The translations under genes and the position numbers were made by a program. The notes beneath the pieces are model-generated. The model made no database searches and had not been told where the DNA came from. It saw only the letters and a list, made by a program, of their open reading frames with translations. Below, piece after piece: positions 30,330-42,080 of a DNA stretch of 64,000 bases; the stretch's first letter is position 1; every line of letters begins with the position of its first letter. Source of the stretch: Cycas panzhihuaensis (taxonomy: Eukaryota > Cycadophyta); the NCBI GenBank assembly GCA_023213395.1, contig CM041465.1, positions 115,017,741 to 115,081,740 on the forward strand, in the 5' to 3' direction.

Positions 30330-31970
30330 TTAAAATAGAATATTATACCTTGTCTTTAACTCCTTAATTTGTTGCATTTGTTTAGGTGATATAAGAAGAG
30401 TGTGAGTAGAAGGACCTTCTTCATCTCTTGGCTCTTCTTTTCTCGTTACCATTAAGATGATGAATTTACCACATGTATTGATCATCATTTTTGCTTGAGT
30501 GGCTAAAATTAATGATATCTTATCCAAGTGCTTCTTTGTAGCCTTTATGATAAAGCTCTTATTATCCTTCATCAACTGATACTTTCTCTCCCTTCGATAG
30601 AAGAGTGCATCTCGATCCCACAAGTAGGGACTCCCAAGCACAATATGGCATACATCTAATGGCACCACATTATATATTACTTCATCAACAAAATCATTAG
30701 TGATAGAAAAATTAAGTGTACATTGCTTTGATATTTACATTTCCACATCTTTATGGATCCAACCAAGAGGATATTGGTGAGGGTGAGGAGTAGTTACCAA
30801 CCTAATGCTCTTTACCAAACTTTTTGAGATCAAATTCTTTTGGCTCCCTGGATCTATAATGGCACCAATAATATTATTTCCTACTTGAAGCTTCAAGTGA
30901 AATAGTTCCTCCCTTGTAGCATTATCTCCATAATTTGTAAGTAGAATAACCTTCTCTTCTTCTCCTTCACTTTGAATTTCCACCTCAGAAAGTAGTGCTT
31001 TCCTTTTTTCTTTCTTTCTTAATTCCATATCCTTGATATGCTTTGGCTTTAGCTCTGGATGCAACTTCCAACACTTTGCTGCAATATGACCACTAATATC
31101 ACAATGCTCACAATAGTTAGAACTTTTAACAAAATTAGTTCTTTTCTTCTTTCTTTCTTGCCTTTTAGATGAGTGCAATTTAGGATTCTTTTCATACTTA
31201 TTAGAAGTAAAAGTAGAATCTTTAGTCATGAATGTAGATTTCTTGCTTTTACTTTCTATTGCCATAGCCATTCTACTTGCTTCTCCAATGGATTAAACCT
31301 TAAAAAGCCTTAGTTCATTCCTTATATATTCATGTAATCCTCCAATGAATTTCATAAGAGTGATATGTTCATCCATATTAATACCAAGTAGCATGCCATA
31401 CCTAAAAAATAAAGAAGTATAGTCTTGAACACAAACACCTCTCCCTTAGCGTAAATATTACCAAGTGACCCATTGGTCTTCCTCATGACCTATGGGGTAG
31501 TATTGCTTCTTTATTATTTTCTTAAAATCTATCCATGAAAAAGAAGATACATCATGAGTCTTCAAATATGCATTCCACCATGTCAATACATATTTACACA
31601 ACTTGAGCCTAGTAAATGAAAGCTTTTGAGTATTACTATAAGCATAAATTGTGAAGTAGGTTTCAAGTTGATCCAACCAATGGTCTAATTTTTCAGTAAT
31701 TACCTCTCCATCATAAGTTGGAATATCCAACTTTGCCTCTACCTTGAAGGGTTGATGAGATGAAGTACCCTTGCTTTCTTCAAATGAGTGCTTTAAGGTC
31801 TCCTCCTCTTCCTCTTCATGGTTGTGGTCATATGTGGATCCTCCTTCAACTTCCTTCTCTTTGCCTTTTCCCTTGACTAGAGGTAGAAGTTGGGTCATCA
31901 TTTGCGTCAAGACTTCTACGTTCTTCTCAAGATTTTCAAATCTAATTTCTCCATCTTCTTTTTTAGCCAT
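30330..31970 (-). pseudogene. gag-pro: Gag and protease of the nested Ty3/gypsy element
   Basis: Start ATG at 31,970, first after the PBS. Residues 1-60 are charged with a Glu-rich run; the capsid domain follows ('YDGEVITEKLDHWLDQLETYF', 'LTWWNAYL', 'FKKIIKKQYYP'). A classical CCHC knuckle CEHCDISGHIAAKC (near 31,080-31,120) is intact. The protease active site reads DPGSQ for DSGSQ, a Ser-to-Pro change. 'VVPLDVCHIVLGSPYLWDRDALFYRRE' closes the protease region. Stops at 31,458, 30,735 and others, all in one frame. Confidence 0.85.
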
Positions 31971-32086
31971 GGTGCTTGGATTCTTTCTTTATCTTCTTAG
32001 TGATTGCAACACAAGAAAAGCTTCATCTTTCTCTTTGTATCTTGTCCTTGTTTGTACCATTCAAGTCCCTACAACAAAGATCACAT

Positions 32087-32098
32087 GCTCTGATACCA
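32087..32098 (-). other. Primer binding site, initiator Met-tRNA type
   Basis: TGGTATCAGAGC on the minus strand, five bases inside the 5' LTR of the nested element. Confidence 0.95.
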
Positions 32099-32103
32099 AA
32101 ATA

Positions 32104-33165
32104 TGATCCCAAAATAGAGCTTAATTGGTGAAGAAGTCAATTATCAACCTTTTCTCTTTGAGATCCTGGGAGTTAGTGTAGAAATCTCAATAACATCAAA
32201 ATAACAATGAGCCCACGAAAGGAAATTCTACACCAAATCATTTATTCTTGATAATGCTCTAAAAGTATGAGGAGTAGTACTTTTATTAAACTATGAAAAT
32301 CTCCATTTAATGGTGAAAAAATCAACCAGTAAAAGAATGGTTAAATTACAAGGAATAAATGATACAATTATACCATAAGGGGGACTCCAACCCTCCAAAA
32401 TGCTTCTCCAAGGATGCTTCCCAAGTCAAGTGCCTTTCACCTCCAAGAACTACCTCTCCAACCCATAATAGGGCTTAATTTATAGAAAGAAACCAAAATT
32501 GCATGTTTAACAAGTGGCAATCATGCAAGTATAACCACTAACCACTAGAATGCATGTTGTCCAAGTGGCCTTCATGCAATTCTTAAAAGTTGCAGCTTGT
32601 AACTGACCTTAACGTACTCCAATTCAGCTCAAATTTGGTACACATATAGGAACAATGTCCCCTCTACTTCCTCAAAAATTTAGCTCATTTGGATGTCATT
32701 TGACTGCATTTTTATTCATTTAATGATAATATGTATTTGCTGTTTTTCTATTGTCTAAGTGGCCTTCATGTAATTCTTAAAGGTTGCAGCTTGTAACCAA
32801 CCTTAATAGACTCCAATTTGACTTAAATTTGGTACACATATACAAACGCATGTCTCCTCCGCTTTCTCAAAATTTTGGCTCATTTAGATGTCATTTAACT
32901 GCATTTTTATTCATTTAATGATAATATGTATTTGCTATTTTTTTTCTACTAGATGTGGGATTAATTTTATGTAAAACAAGGCTTGAACTCTAATCAAATG
33001 ATATTTTTTGAACCCCACCTTTTGTATACATGTAGTGGGATGTGTCTTATACCTTTACACAAAATTTCATATAATTTTGATACCATTTGGCTATATCTCT
33101 TTCAGTCATACTAATGCCTAGCATTTTCCATATCCTGTAAACATATGGTAGATCCTCCTGGATCA
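32104..33165 (-). repeat. 5' LTR of the nested Ty3/gypsy element (1,062 bp)
   Basis: Direct repeat of 26,406-27,466; followed by ATGTC, the right target duplication. Confidence 0.92.
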
Positions 33166-33792
33166 ATGTCAAACCCTGGCAAGGAGCATTGGGTGGCTAT
33201 AAAAAGGATTTTCAGCTATCTACAAGGTACATCAGACTATAGAATTTACTATTAAGGAGATCCCATGGAGAGTAGAATAATGAACCTGAGAGGTTTTGTT
33301 GATGTTGATTAGGCTGGAGATCTTGATAGTAGAAGATCTACAAGTGGGTATGTTTTTAGCCTTTGTGGTGGCGCAGTCAGCTGGATGAGTAAAAGATAAT
33401 AAGTTGTGGCACTTTCTAGCACAGAAGTAGAGTATACGATAGCTACTCATACATGCAAGGAAGTGGTTTGTTTACATAGATTATACATAAATATTAGCTT
33501 TAAGTAGGATGTTATGAGGATAGATTGTGATAGTCAAAGTACAATCTACGTAGCAAACAACCCTATTTTTCATGCTTGGTCGAAGTATATTGATGTGCAA
33601 TTCTATTTTGTAAGAGAAATGGTTCAAGATCACAAGGTAGAATTGTAGAAGATTTCTACACAAGGAATGCTACAGACTCATTGACTAAGATTATTAGCAC
33701 AGAAAAATTTAAATGGTGTTGAATTACAACGGGTGTTTGTGATTTTGGTATTTAGTAGTTGTGTATGCAGGTCTTCTTATAAAGTGTTCAAC
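33166..33792 (+). pseudogene. pol (RNH): Copia RNase H (resumed after the nested element)
   Basis: 'NPGKEHWVAIKRIFSYLQGTSDY' resumes the Copia reading, followed by 'GFVDVD*AGDLDSRRSTSGYVFSL' (the Asp of the DAD motif region), 'VVALSSTEVEYTIATHTCKEVV' (Glu) and 'IDCDSQSTIYVANNP' (Asp), the Ty1/copia RNase H. Stops throughout; the frame ends near 33,760. Confidence 0.88.
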
Positions 33793-33803
33793 AAGTAGGA
33801 GAT
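33793..33803 (+). other. Polypurine tract of the Copia element
   Basis: AAGTAGGAGAT lies directly before the TGTTAGATAT start of the 3' LTR. Confidence 0.7.
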
Positions 33804-34259
33804 TGTTAGATATATTGAACACTTTGTAAGTGTTACATGGGTATAGGTGTTATACCCGAGCCCCTTTGTGGGGTCTGGTGTACCGTTGTAGGGCCCTCAA
33901 CTGGGAGCCCCAGAGAAAAATTTTTGGGTGTCTTATAGGGGTCTTTGTTAGCCCAATGGTTTATGCCCATTGTATTGTGAACTCGTAAGGCAGTATCTTG
34001 TAATGTTGTGTCTATATATTCTTATGTAATAATATATGTAACATATGGAGATAATGTAATGGTCATGGATGAGTCGAGGAGAAGAGTTGGGGTTTATCTT
34101 TATAATTCTTTAGTTATTGCTCAAATTAATAAAAGGTCTATGCTTAGACTTGAATCTCCTAGTGTTTTTTATTGAGTGTTTGATTTGTTTATGTTATTTG
34201 TTCTTTGCATGGTTTAGAGTTCTGCTATCACATTACTTCTTGGTTATATTTTTTCTTCA
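33804..34259 (+). repeat. 3' LTR of the Copia element (456 bp)
   Basis: Starts TGTTAGATAT and ends TTCTTCA, matching the end of the 5' LTR. Contains a segment at about 33,875-33,931 that the 5' LTR lacks. Confidence 0.9.
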
Positions 34260-35693
34260 TTATTAAATGCTTTTATTTACCATTGGCTTTGGGATAGTAT
34301 GAGGATGGTATCTTATGGGTTATATGAAGCTTATCACATAACTCATCTGATTATTTATTATAAAATGAGGTTTTATTATCTATGAGCAAGATGTCTGGAA
34401 CTTTAAATAAATGAATAATACATTGAAAGATGAATATAACAATGACTTTACCTATGAAAGAGGACAATGCGATTGCTTTACTTGATGGCAACAAGATTAA
34501 ATTTGTATTATGTATATGATGTAGCCATAATAATCCTAACTAAGTCCAGCCCTTATTAGAGAAGGGCCATGGTGGCGTAATGGCATGAAGGGCCACAAAA
34601 GGCCTACAAATAATAAGGGAATATGATTGACATTTCTCACACTTTTAAATATATGCATGATGCCTTTAAATAAGGTATGCTAAAATAAACCCATACAAAG
34701 TATTCTTCGAGCCATAGATTGTCCCTAAAGTTACCTCGTAAATCCCATCACGGTACTTATGGAGAACTTCATATGTCTTTAAGGGAGTAAGGCATCATAA
34801 GAGGACCCCTTCAAAGGACATTTTATAGAGTATATTATGAATCAATAATTATTTGTGGGCTTTATCCCTAATGCATTACTTTCATTTGGGATTTACGTTA
34901 TTAGGTTAAGCTTGGCAAGTTAGATAATAGTCAATATCTATATACCACTCATGGTCACCTAGGCCTATGGCCAAGATACGCTAATCGAAAAGCAGATTAT
35001 CTATGGAAGTATTAGTAGGATTAGGAAGGGTAGTATGAGCTAGTTGCTTAGGAATTATCATCCCTTTTATTGATTTTCAGTTGATGATTTAAAAGTTAAA
35101 CTTTTAGAGAAGAATCACCTACTTTCTAGCTTAGCTTATGAGATTAGACTTAGATAAAAGGAAATAAAATGGATTTGATTGAATAATTACTCAGATAATG
35201 TTACTGAGTAAATAATGATAGAGATTTTTGGTGGTGTAATAAGAGCAAAACACTCTTTCTTGGTTGGGGTATAATTAATTTCTACTATAATAAGGGTATG
35301 ACTAATAAAATAAATAATGTGTTCAACTCCCAAATCATCCTCTTGGGTGAGCGTGGCACCTAGTGAATCATCGGTAGAAGAGGTGTAAAGGATGAATAGT
35401 CTACAAAAATATGGGAGCTAAAATAAGAGTTGGGATGAGGCCATATTTTAGCTCCTCAAACAAAGCTTGGGCAACTAACATCCAAGCAAGAGGAAGTCTC
35501 TTCTTAAAGAGGTTTGTAAGTGACTTAGTATTCACATCAAAATTTACTAAGAAGTGTTAGAGAAAACTAAATCTTCCTAGAAACAATTTGATTTGAGTTT
35601 GGGTTCAAGGAGGGGCATCTTAAGGATGGCCTTAACCTTCTTAGGTTTAACTTTAATCCCCTCTTTTGAGACAACAAATCCTAAAAGTTGGTT
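34260..35693 (-). pseudogene. pol: Ancient Tat integrase core through RT C-terminus
   Basis: Minus-strand readings: 'HLFKVPDILLIDNKTSFYNK', 'SDELCDKLHITHK' and 'YYPKANGK' match the younger integrase core (second Asp kept in LLIDNK); 'KCEKCQSYS' keeps the Cys pair that the younger copy lost; 'PPWPFSNKGW' matches 'SPWPFAQWG'. Near 35,560-35,690, 'LLGFVVSKEGIKVKPKKVKAILKMP' matches the RT thumb ('SGFLVSKQGI', 'IDPNKVRAILDMP'). In between the RNase H part is too decayed to read. Many stops and indels. Confidence 0.75.
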
Positions 35694-38043
35694 GTTTAAG
35701 AATTAGACCTAGGATACGTACTTCTCAATATCGTTATATTTTGTCTATTTTAGGTAAATATTGGGAGATATTTAGACCTATAGGAACCCTAGTACCAACT
35801 TTGTCTAACTCCTAAGAAGGAGTCTCCACTTATTTGTATTTTATACTTGAAAGTTATTTTAAAAGTATGAGGCTAGGATATGTGGTGACAACTTAATGAT
35901 AGAATATGCTAGCCTACATAAATAGGTATAGGAGATATAAGTTCGAAGCTATATTAATAATGCTTTTATTTTATTACTTTACCCTTTCCTTAATTTCTTT
36001 TAATGTTTCAAGTTTATTTTAAGGAAAGAAAGCAAAACAATAATCATATGACCATACATTCATTCAATGAATTTGCATGCAAGGCAAAATGATTAAATAA
36101 GATTAAAAGAAATCACATCAAAAGCTAAATGAAATTATTACTTTTATTCTTCTAATTTAAAAAAGCAAACTCCTTTGACTAAGAAAAGAAATAACAAGAT
36201 TAAATTAATCTTGTTTTTTTAAAAGAAGTTTTCTTTTAAACAAGCCACTTAAATAAAAAAGTAATGAAAGCAAACTTTGAAAAGGAAACTTTCATGCATA
36301 CCTAGGAAATAAAGATTGAAGGTACATGAAGCTCCTTTCTAGAATTCTTCCTCTTGTATATATCATCTTTGATAGTGTTTACAACTTATTAAGTATAGAA
36401 CAACTTGAAATGAAAGAAACAAACCATAAAATATAACATGCAAGGCTTATTGTTCACCTGCAAGCTCAAAGTTCCCTTATATGGTTTACAAGAGTTTATA
36501 TATGAGATGGAAATTTAACATGCAAGTTCTAGTTTACCCATATGATCCATTAAAAGTACAAGGATAGGAGCATGGATGGAATTTTCATTTCATTTAATAA
36601 CATGTAACCATGTAAATAGCCAATTCATTCCATCTCTTATAAAAAAAAAGGCATAAAGACATACAAAGTCAATTATACTTATTCTTTTATTCATATAATC
36701 CTTTAGAAGTAGAAAGAAAAGTAAATAATCAAGGAAAACCTTTCAAATACCCCTAAGATTCATGAATAAAAGTTAACATATTTGTGTCTTAGGATAGTAA
36801 TCTTTTTTTTTTCAACTAATCTTTCACTAATTTTTTCCTTTTAAAATAGGCAACAAAAGGAGAAATTTATAAAGAAATCTTGACAATTATGAAGAATAGG
36901 AGGGGGAGGCTATGAAATGTAATGAAGAGATAGATCTCTATTCTTTATAGCAAACCCCTATGAATCCCAGAAAAGGCTTACCTTTCAGCCAAGATTTTTC
37001 CAAGGAAAAATAAGAAACAACATAAGAACAAACATAAAAAATGATGAAGATAGCATAAAAATGGCACAATATGACAAGCAAGCATTCAAAAAAAAGAAAG
37101 AAAGAATGATATAAAACTATTACCAAGCTTATGATAAAAGAGTTGGAGTTCAGATTTGAAGATTTATAGAAGATAAATATTTTAGCAAGCAACAAATAAA
37201 ATATAGTTAAACAACAACACTATTAATATCTCCAAGTCTCTTTCCTCTTGATTCTCTCTTTTTCCCACTTTCTTCTTACTAAAAGATGCATCTACTACTC
37301 TCTTCTGATCAATCTAGGGGTTTTTGGGCAAAGAAGATAGTGATAACATAAATTCTTAGTGACGATATGTAGAGTTAGAGAGAAAATGACATACTTGACT
37401 AAGAAAAAATTATATGCATGATAGTAAAAAAAGTGGTTTCCTTCATAAAACATGATCGATCATATTTTATGAAGGATAAAAAATGTAAATTTATATATAA
37501 AATATGATTCATTATATTTTATGAATAAAAGCATATTTTTGGTACTACTAAAAATGTGAAGAAAAAAAAAAAAAAATGATAGATATACTTCAAAAGAAGT
37601 CAAAGTATTACCAAAAAATTGAAATAAAATGACCTCATTAGAGACAAAAGTAGCCCACAAGAAGTGATGAATTAAGCATATTCCCAAAAAACATTAAAAA
37701 TTGATAGGTGAAGAATAAAATCAAGAGGAAAAGATGGAAATGAGAGAATTTTTTAGAAGTATGATAAATGTGGATCAGAATGGTTAAGAGAAAGATTATA
37801 TTACTATCGTTTTATTCATCAGTATATAGAACATATCATGATACTTACATCATTATCCAATCATTAATTATCATTAATATTTACATGCTATTTCACCAAA
37901 ATTACATGAAACTCAACTAGGAATACAACAAGATATTCCAAGTAACTAAGCATGATCTCATTTAACAAGGAAGTGCACCCATAATCAAGCAGATAAATTA
38001 ATAAGATGCATGGAAATTTATCAAGGGCTAGATTTTGATAAAA
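35694..38043. mobile_element. Unidentified AT-rich insertion splitting the ancient RT
   Basis: The ancient RT reading is cut between 'NKLL' (minus, about 38,044-38,055) and 'LLGFVV' (about 35,682-35,690); about a dozen bases of target sequence (TAGAAGTTTGTT and TAAAAGTTGGTT) appear on both sides. The 2.35 kb between has no coding homology I can see. Its left end TGTTTAAG...CTAGGATACG vaguely resembles the Tat LTR start TGTTTCCC...CTAGGAATGG, so a solo LTR is one option. It contains A-runs (37,561-37,578) and short inverted repeats (ACAAGATTA/TAATCTTGT near 36,200). Confidence 0.4.
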
Positions 38044-38900
38044 TAGAAGTTTGTTGGTAGTGATGGAAAAAACATATTTATGTGGGTTTAAGCTAACATG
38101 CTACTAAACACACCTTAAGAAGATTATCCTAAGGTCCATAAGGTGGTTGGCTCACTTATGAGAGACCTAAAGCAAGCCATCCATATATACTTCAAAGATT
38201 TTATTGATAAGATAATAGAAGACAAAATGCATAGCACATTAGTATGTGGCACCAATATTCTTAAGGACAAAGGGAATTGTCTTATATGTAAAGGTACTCT
38301 AAGGGGTAGTAAATGCCATCTTATAGTGGTTCTTAGGGATATTTAGATTTGATTATAACTTGAGAAGCCATCCATGAGGGACATAATTTTAAAGCCTATC
38401 ATTCAATTGATGAAGGGTAGAGGGAAGTTATATTTATGATAAGCGATGTTGATGTCTCAAAAATTAATGCAAATATGTACTATCCCACTCTTCTTGATTA
38501 TTAGGGCTATGTTGGAGATCTAATTGGTATAGTGTATGGACTTTGTTAGGTTAGCATCATGGAGCTTCTCTAGTTCCATCCTTATAGCTATTGATAACTT
38601 AAGGTGAATAAGGTGTTGTTTTTGCTTGATAGGCTTAACATAGATAGGTGGTGATGTTTTTGCATGATACTATTGGGATTAGTACCTTGCATGTTAGTAT
38701 AATTCCATGTGAAGATATCTTAGAACTCTTAGGAGAGTTTGACATATTAAACTATTTCTTTGGGAGTAGACTCCACCCCCACTTTAATAACCTTCCTAAG
38801 AGTGATAAGGATGTTTACTATCTTCCCCATGAGCAAGGTATTTCCCTGCTTAAAATAAAGAGGGGATTGTTCGATAGGTGGATTTGAGATGGCCTTTACT
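38044..38900 (-). pseudogene. pol (RT): Ancient Tat reverse transcriptase
   Basis: Minus-strand reading between 38,400 and 38,044: 'KMAFTTP', 'TFTYKTIPFVLKN', 'GATY', 'CAMHFVFYYLI', then YMDG where the catalytic YMDD/FMDD stood, then 'HVSLNPHKYVFSI'. It matches 9,880-10,160 of the younger element residue for residue in order. Between about 38,640 and 38,890 the antisense frame also matches the antisense frame of 9,400-9,600, covering the segment before RT. Stops throughout. Confidence 0.78.
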
Positions 38901-40541
38901 CAAATGAGGGTTGGCCAAGGGGGATTTTATGGCAAGGCATTTATAGAACCTTTAACTTGTAGTGGTTGTAGGGAAGATGGGGAGAAGACCTTATTAGATG
39001 CTCAAGGAGAGCCTCATCATTCTCTAAGTAACTTATGCTACCTATGAATTCCACATAGATTAGAGCCTAAGAAAGAGGAGGGTCTTGAATATGGGATTCA
39101 TAAAAAAAAAGAGTTTAATAAAGGGACTACATTATAAGATAAAACATTGAGGGGTGATTTAGTTTACATACTAATAGGGTTTGGAGCACTCCTGACTCTC
39201 ATAAGCATGTGGAATTCCTAAGTCTATAACCTAACACCTCTAGGTTTAATGGCATCTAACATAATTACATGACCATAGTGATGAATACCTATGGGTACAA
39301 AGTGAATCATCTTTGAATTAGGTAGAGTTGGGTCTTAATCAAACTTAGGTCCTTCATCATGTAATAAAGGACTTAACTCTTCTTCATTCTCTTCATTATT
39401 AAATATAACTTATACATATGACTAAGGGCTAGACATGCCCCATTTGTAGTATCATATATCATAGACTTTTTGATTATAAATAAATTTAAGTTGTCTCTAA
39501 AAAGTGGAATAGATGGCCTTCATCTAGTTAAGCCATGGCCTCCCTAAAAGAAGGTTATAATCTACATCAATATTTAAGATATTAATCTTAGTAGGGTTCA
39601 TTTTATCTTCAAGGATAAGAGAGATGATGATTGTCCCATAGGGAGCCTTAGATACACCATCATATCCTTGAAATTTCTAAGGAATAGGCTTAGGGGTGTT
39701 GATGCTCGACTCTTGGAGCATATGGGTAGGCATGACATTAATGGATGATCTATTATGAATAACTATCTTTTGTAAGACATAATTAGGGGTTTTAATGCTA
39801 ATGAAAAAAGAGGAGGGGAGTTAACACACTCTCTCCTTTGAGGATTCTTCCTTAGGATTAAAGCACAAAAGAGGCTTAGTTGATTGCTTAAGAGAAATAG
39901 AACTAACCTCATGAGGTCCCAACACATTTAAGAGCACCTATGATTAATCAAGGAAACTACATAAAATTTCCATCATGGATATGCCAACAAAGATAGACTA
40001 AAGCTCCTCGATGATGAAGGTCTTCCCTTTACTAGTAAGTTGGGGGAGCACCCTTCTCATATCATAATGACTAGGATAAACATGAATAACATTAGGGAGT
40101 ATGGGGATCTGAATAGGTTGAGGGTTAACGGAGGAAGTATCCTTAATTTTTTGGGTTCCTTGAGCTCGAGTGATGGCAAATGTCTAACTAGCTTTAAGCA
40201 TTTAAATAATATGATTATCCTTTATATTATAACATTGAATAACTTTAGCTAATTCATTATCTTAGGCCTTTAATAAAGATTGATATTGCTCTTATTATAA
40301 AGCAATGCTTAGTTTAGGAGTAATAGTTTAGGTTGATGGGAGTTTGGCCTAACCTTTTTAGTCTTGAGATTTAAGACCACCATAATATTAAGGGAATGGA
40401 TCTTTATGTATCTATTGCTTATGGTTATATCTCAAGGTGGGAGATGTAGAAGGTTCATGAGGAGGTCAAATATTAGGGAGCTAGGTCTAATATTGATCAT
40501 CATCATAGGTATAACTTTAATGAACGAAACACTATTTCTTC
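38901..40541 (-). pseudogene. Ancient Tat linker, protease and gag C-terminal region (decayed)
   Basis: By position this is the protease-linker part of the ancient element. Individual motifs are hard to read; the stretch near 39,400-39,800 has the right spacing for the protease. No ORF over 80 codons makes sense on the minus strand. It is cut at 40,541 by the Copia element and resumes at 48,163. Confidence 0.45.
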
Positions 40542-40847
40542 TGAAAGAAGGATGGATCTAGGAGATAAATCACTCACATGCACACAATAGCAATGGAGAA
40601 TGAAAAAGAAGTTGAAATAAGATATGAGAGCAAGCTTGGAGGTGAGAATGAATAATGACTCCCTCCTTGAGATTTCTCCTTTTATTATTGAGGGTGAGCA
40701 TTAGGGTTAGGATTTTCCCGCCTAATGACATGAACTTACATCTAAATGCACATAAAGTACATTCCATTAAGAGACTAATGCTAATAATATATCCTAAGGT
40801 CACATAATTAATCTACACAAATGACCTTGATATATTAACCTCTTTTA
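40542..40847 (-). repeat. 3' LTR of the minus-strand Copia element
   Basis: Direct repeat of 47,850-48,162; in the first 60 bases about five mismatches are visible. The terminal CA has become TA. Confidence 0.88.
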
Positions 40848-40862
40848 ATCCCCCCCTTAATA
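40848..40862 (-). other. Polypurine tract
   Basis: TTAAGGGGGGGAT on the minus strand directly before the LTR start. Confidence 0.75.
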
Positions 40863-41152
40863 GTGGAAGGTCATTTTCAGAAAATCTGTTCTATGAGGTC
40901 TTTATTTGAGCCTCATTATTATAATAAAATTTTAAATGAGGGAAAACCCTCATAGGGAATAAAAACCTAGGAATTTTCTAAGATCTATAGCCCCTTTTAT
41001 AAATTAAAATGGCTAAGGTGACTCTTTGATGTACCCTGATAGCCAAGTAGCTTAAATGTGCAGCTTAATCTGCTAAGTCTCCATATACTATTTGGTCATC
41101 CCCTATGCCCTTTTGGGTTTTTATAGGTTCTAATTTTCTAAAACAAGTACAA

Positions 41153-41256
41153 CCCTTATCCTTTCGTGCCCACATGGGGTTTTCACAAAGAGGATAGAGC
41201 AGAGACTTACTCTTATTCTTCCGTGCCCACAAGGGGTTTTCACGAAGAGAATATAG
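41153..41256. repeat. Imperfect tandem duplication, about 57-base period
   Basis: Two copies of a unit containing CGTGCCCAC(A)TGGGG/AGGGGTTTTCAC(A/G)AAGAG lie between the end of pol and the PPT. The CCCACAAGGGGTTTTCAC core resembles the short repeated hairpin-like motifs often seen just upstream of the 3' LTR in plant Copia elements. Confidence 0.65.
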
Positions 41257-41289
41257 TATGATGATCCTGTTGCCATCTTCTTTGATCAA

Positions 41290-42080
41290 TCGAAGATGGA
41301 GGCCCTAAGGTTGAGCTACCTTTAGAACTGTTCAAACTTCACCCTTTGCAATGGTTTGGTGAAGATATCAGCCACCTGATCTACTATGGGGCAGTAATCT
41401 AATTGAATTGTGCCATCGTGAACAAGTTCCCTAATCCTGTGGACTTTCGTACTTATGTGTTTGGTACTATCATGAAATACAAGATTTTTTGCCATGCAGA
41501 TTGCTGATTGATTATCCACATGAAGACTCGTAGGACTTGTTTGGGTGATATTCAATGTTTCCAATAATTTTCTCAGCCATATCACCTCTTTACTGGTCTC
41601 AGAAGCAGTAATGTATTCAACTTTGGAACTTGAATCTGCAACTATCTTCTACCGTCTGGATCTCCATGATATTGGTGCTGTTCCAAGAAATGTTACATAC
41701 CCAGACGTAAATCTTCTTGTATCTTTATCTCCTGCAAAGTTTGAGTCTGTGTATGCAAAAATCTTGAAGTCTGAATTAGGTTCATACAACAGACCATATT
41801 TGCTGGTCGTCTTAAGGTATCTCAACACTCGTACTGCTGCCTACCAATGATTCTACTTAGGATTTGTCATGTAACGAGTAAGAATACCGATAGAGCGTAT
41901 AATATTTGGCCTTGTATTGGTAGTGTAGATGAGACTACCTACAAGTTTCCTATTGAGTGTTGCATCTGCCTCCCTAGTGTCACCTTCAGCTGATAGTTTA
42001 GTGTTAGGATCCATAGGTAACATCACTAGTCAAGCATCTTCTAACTAAAACTTGGTTAGAAGATCATTGATGTATTTTTC
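41290..42080 (-). pseudogene. pol (RNH): Copia RNase H (minus-strand element)
   Basis: 'WLRKLLETLNITQTSPTSLHVDNQSAICMAKN' carries the third catalytic Asp (VDNQS), followed by 'FHDSTKHISTKVHRIRELV' and 'QVADIFTKPL', the usual Ty1/copia C-terminus. Upstream the Glu-containing 'STEAEY' region is readable around 41,600. Stops present. Confidence 0.85.

Larger units (their letters stand above)
26406..33165 (-). mobile_element. Ty3/gypsy element nested in the Copia RT/RNase H junction
   Basis: LTRs at 26,406-27,466 and 32,104-33,165 begin TGATCC and end GGATCA. PBS is next to the right LTR and PPT next to the left LTR, so the element runs on the minus strand: gag, protease, RT, RNase H, integrase from right to left. 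Target duplication: ATCTC (26,401-26,405) and ATGTC (33,166-33,170), one mismatch; removing the element restores a reading 'SRYMSNPGKEHW' in the Copia pol. Coding region is broken by stops and at least one single-base deletion. Confidence 0.92.
21925..34259 (+). mobile_element. Copia element inserted in the ancient integrase, itself interrupted
   Basis: 5' LTR, initiator-Met PBS, gag, protease start, integrase, RT, RNase H, PPT and 3' LTR follow in Ty1/copia order on the plus strand. The coding parts resemble the Tnt1-like type (Gag starting 'MASTTKMEIEKFNG'). It is split by a small insert at about 23,302-23,940 and by a Ty3/gypsy element at 26,406-33,165. Flanks are the two halves of the ancient integrase. 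The target duplication is unclear: the base run after the 3' LTR is TTATT, but the 5' LTR start is damaged. Confidence 0.88.

Noticed and set aside
38143-38346. Plus-strand open frame of 67 codons
   Set aside because: Antisense shadow of the ancient RT; the younger RT has the same open antisense frame at 9,840-10,076.
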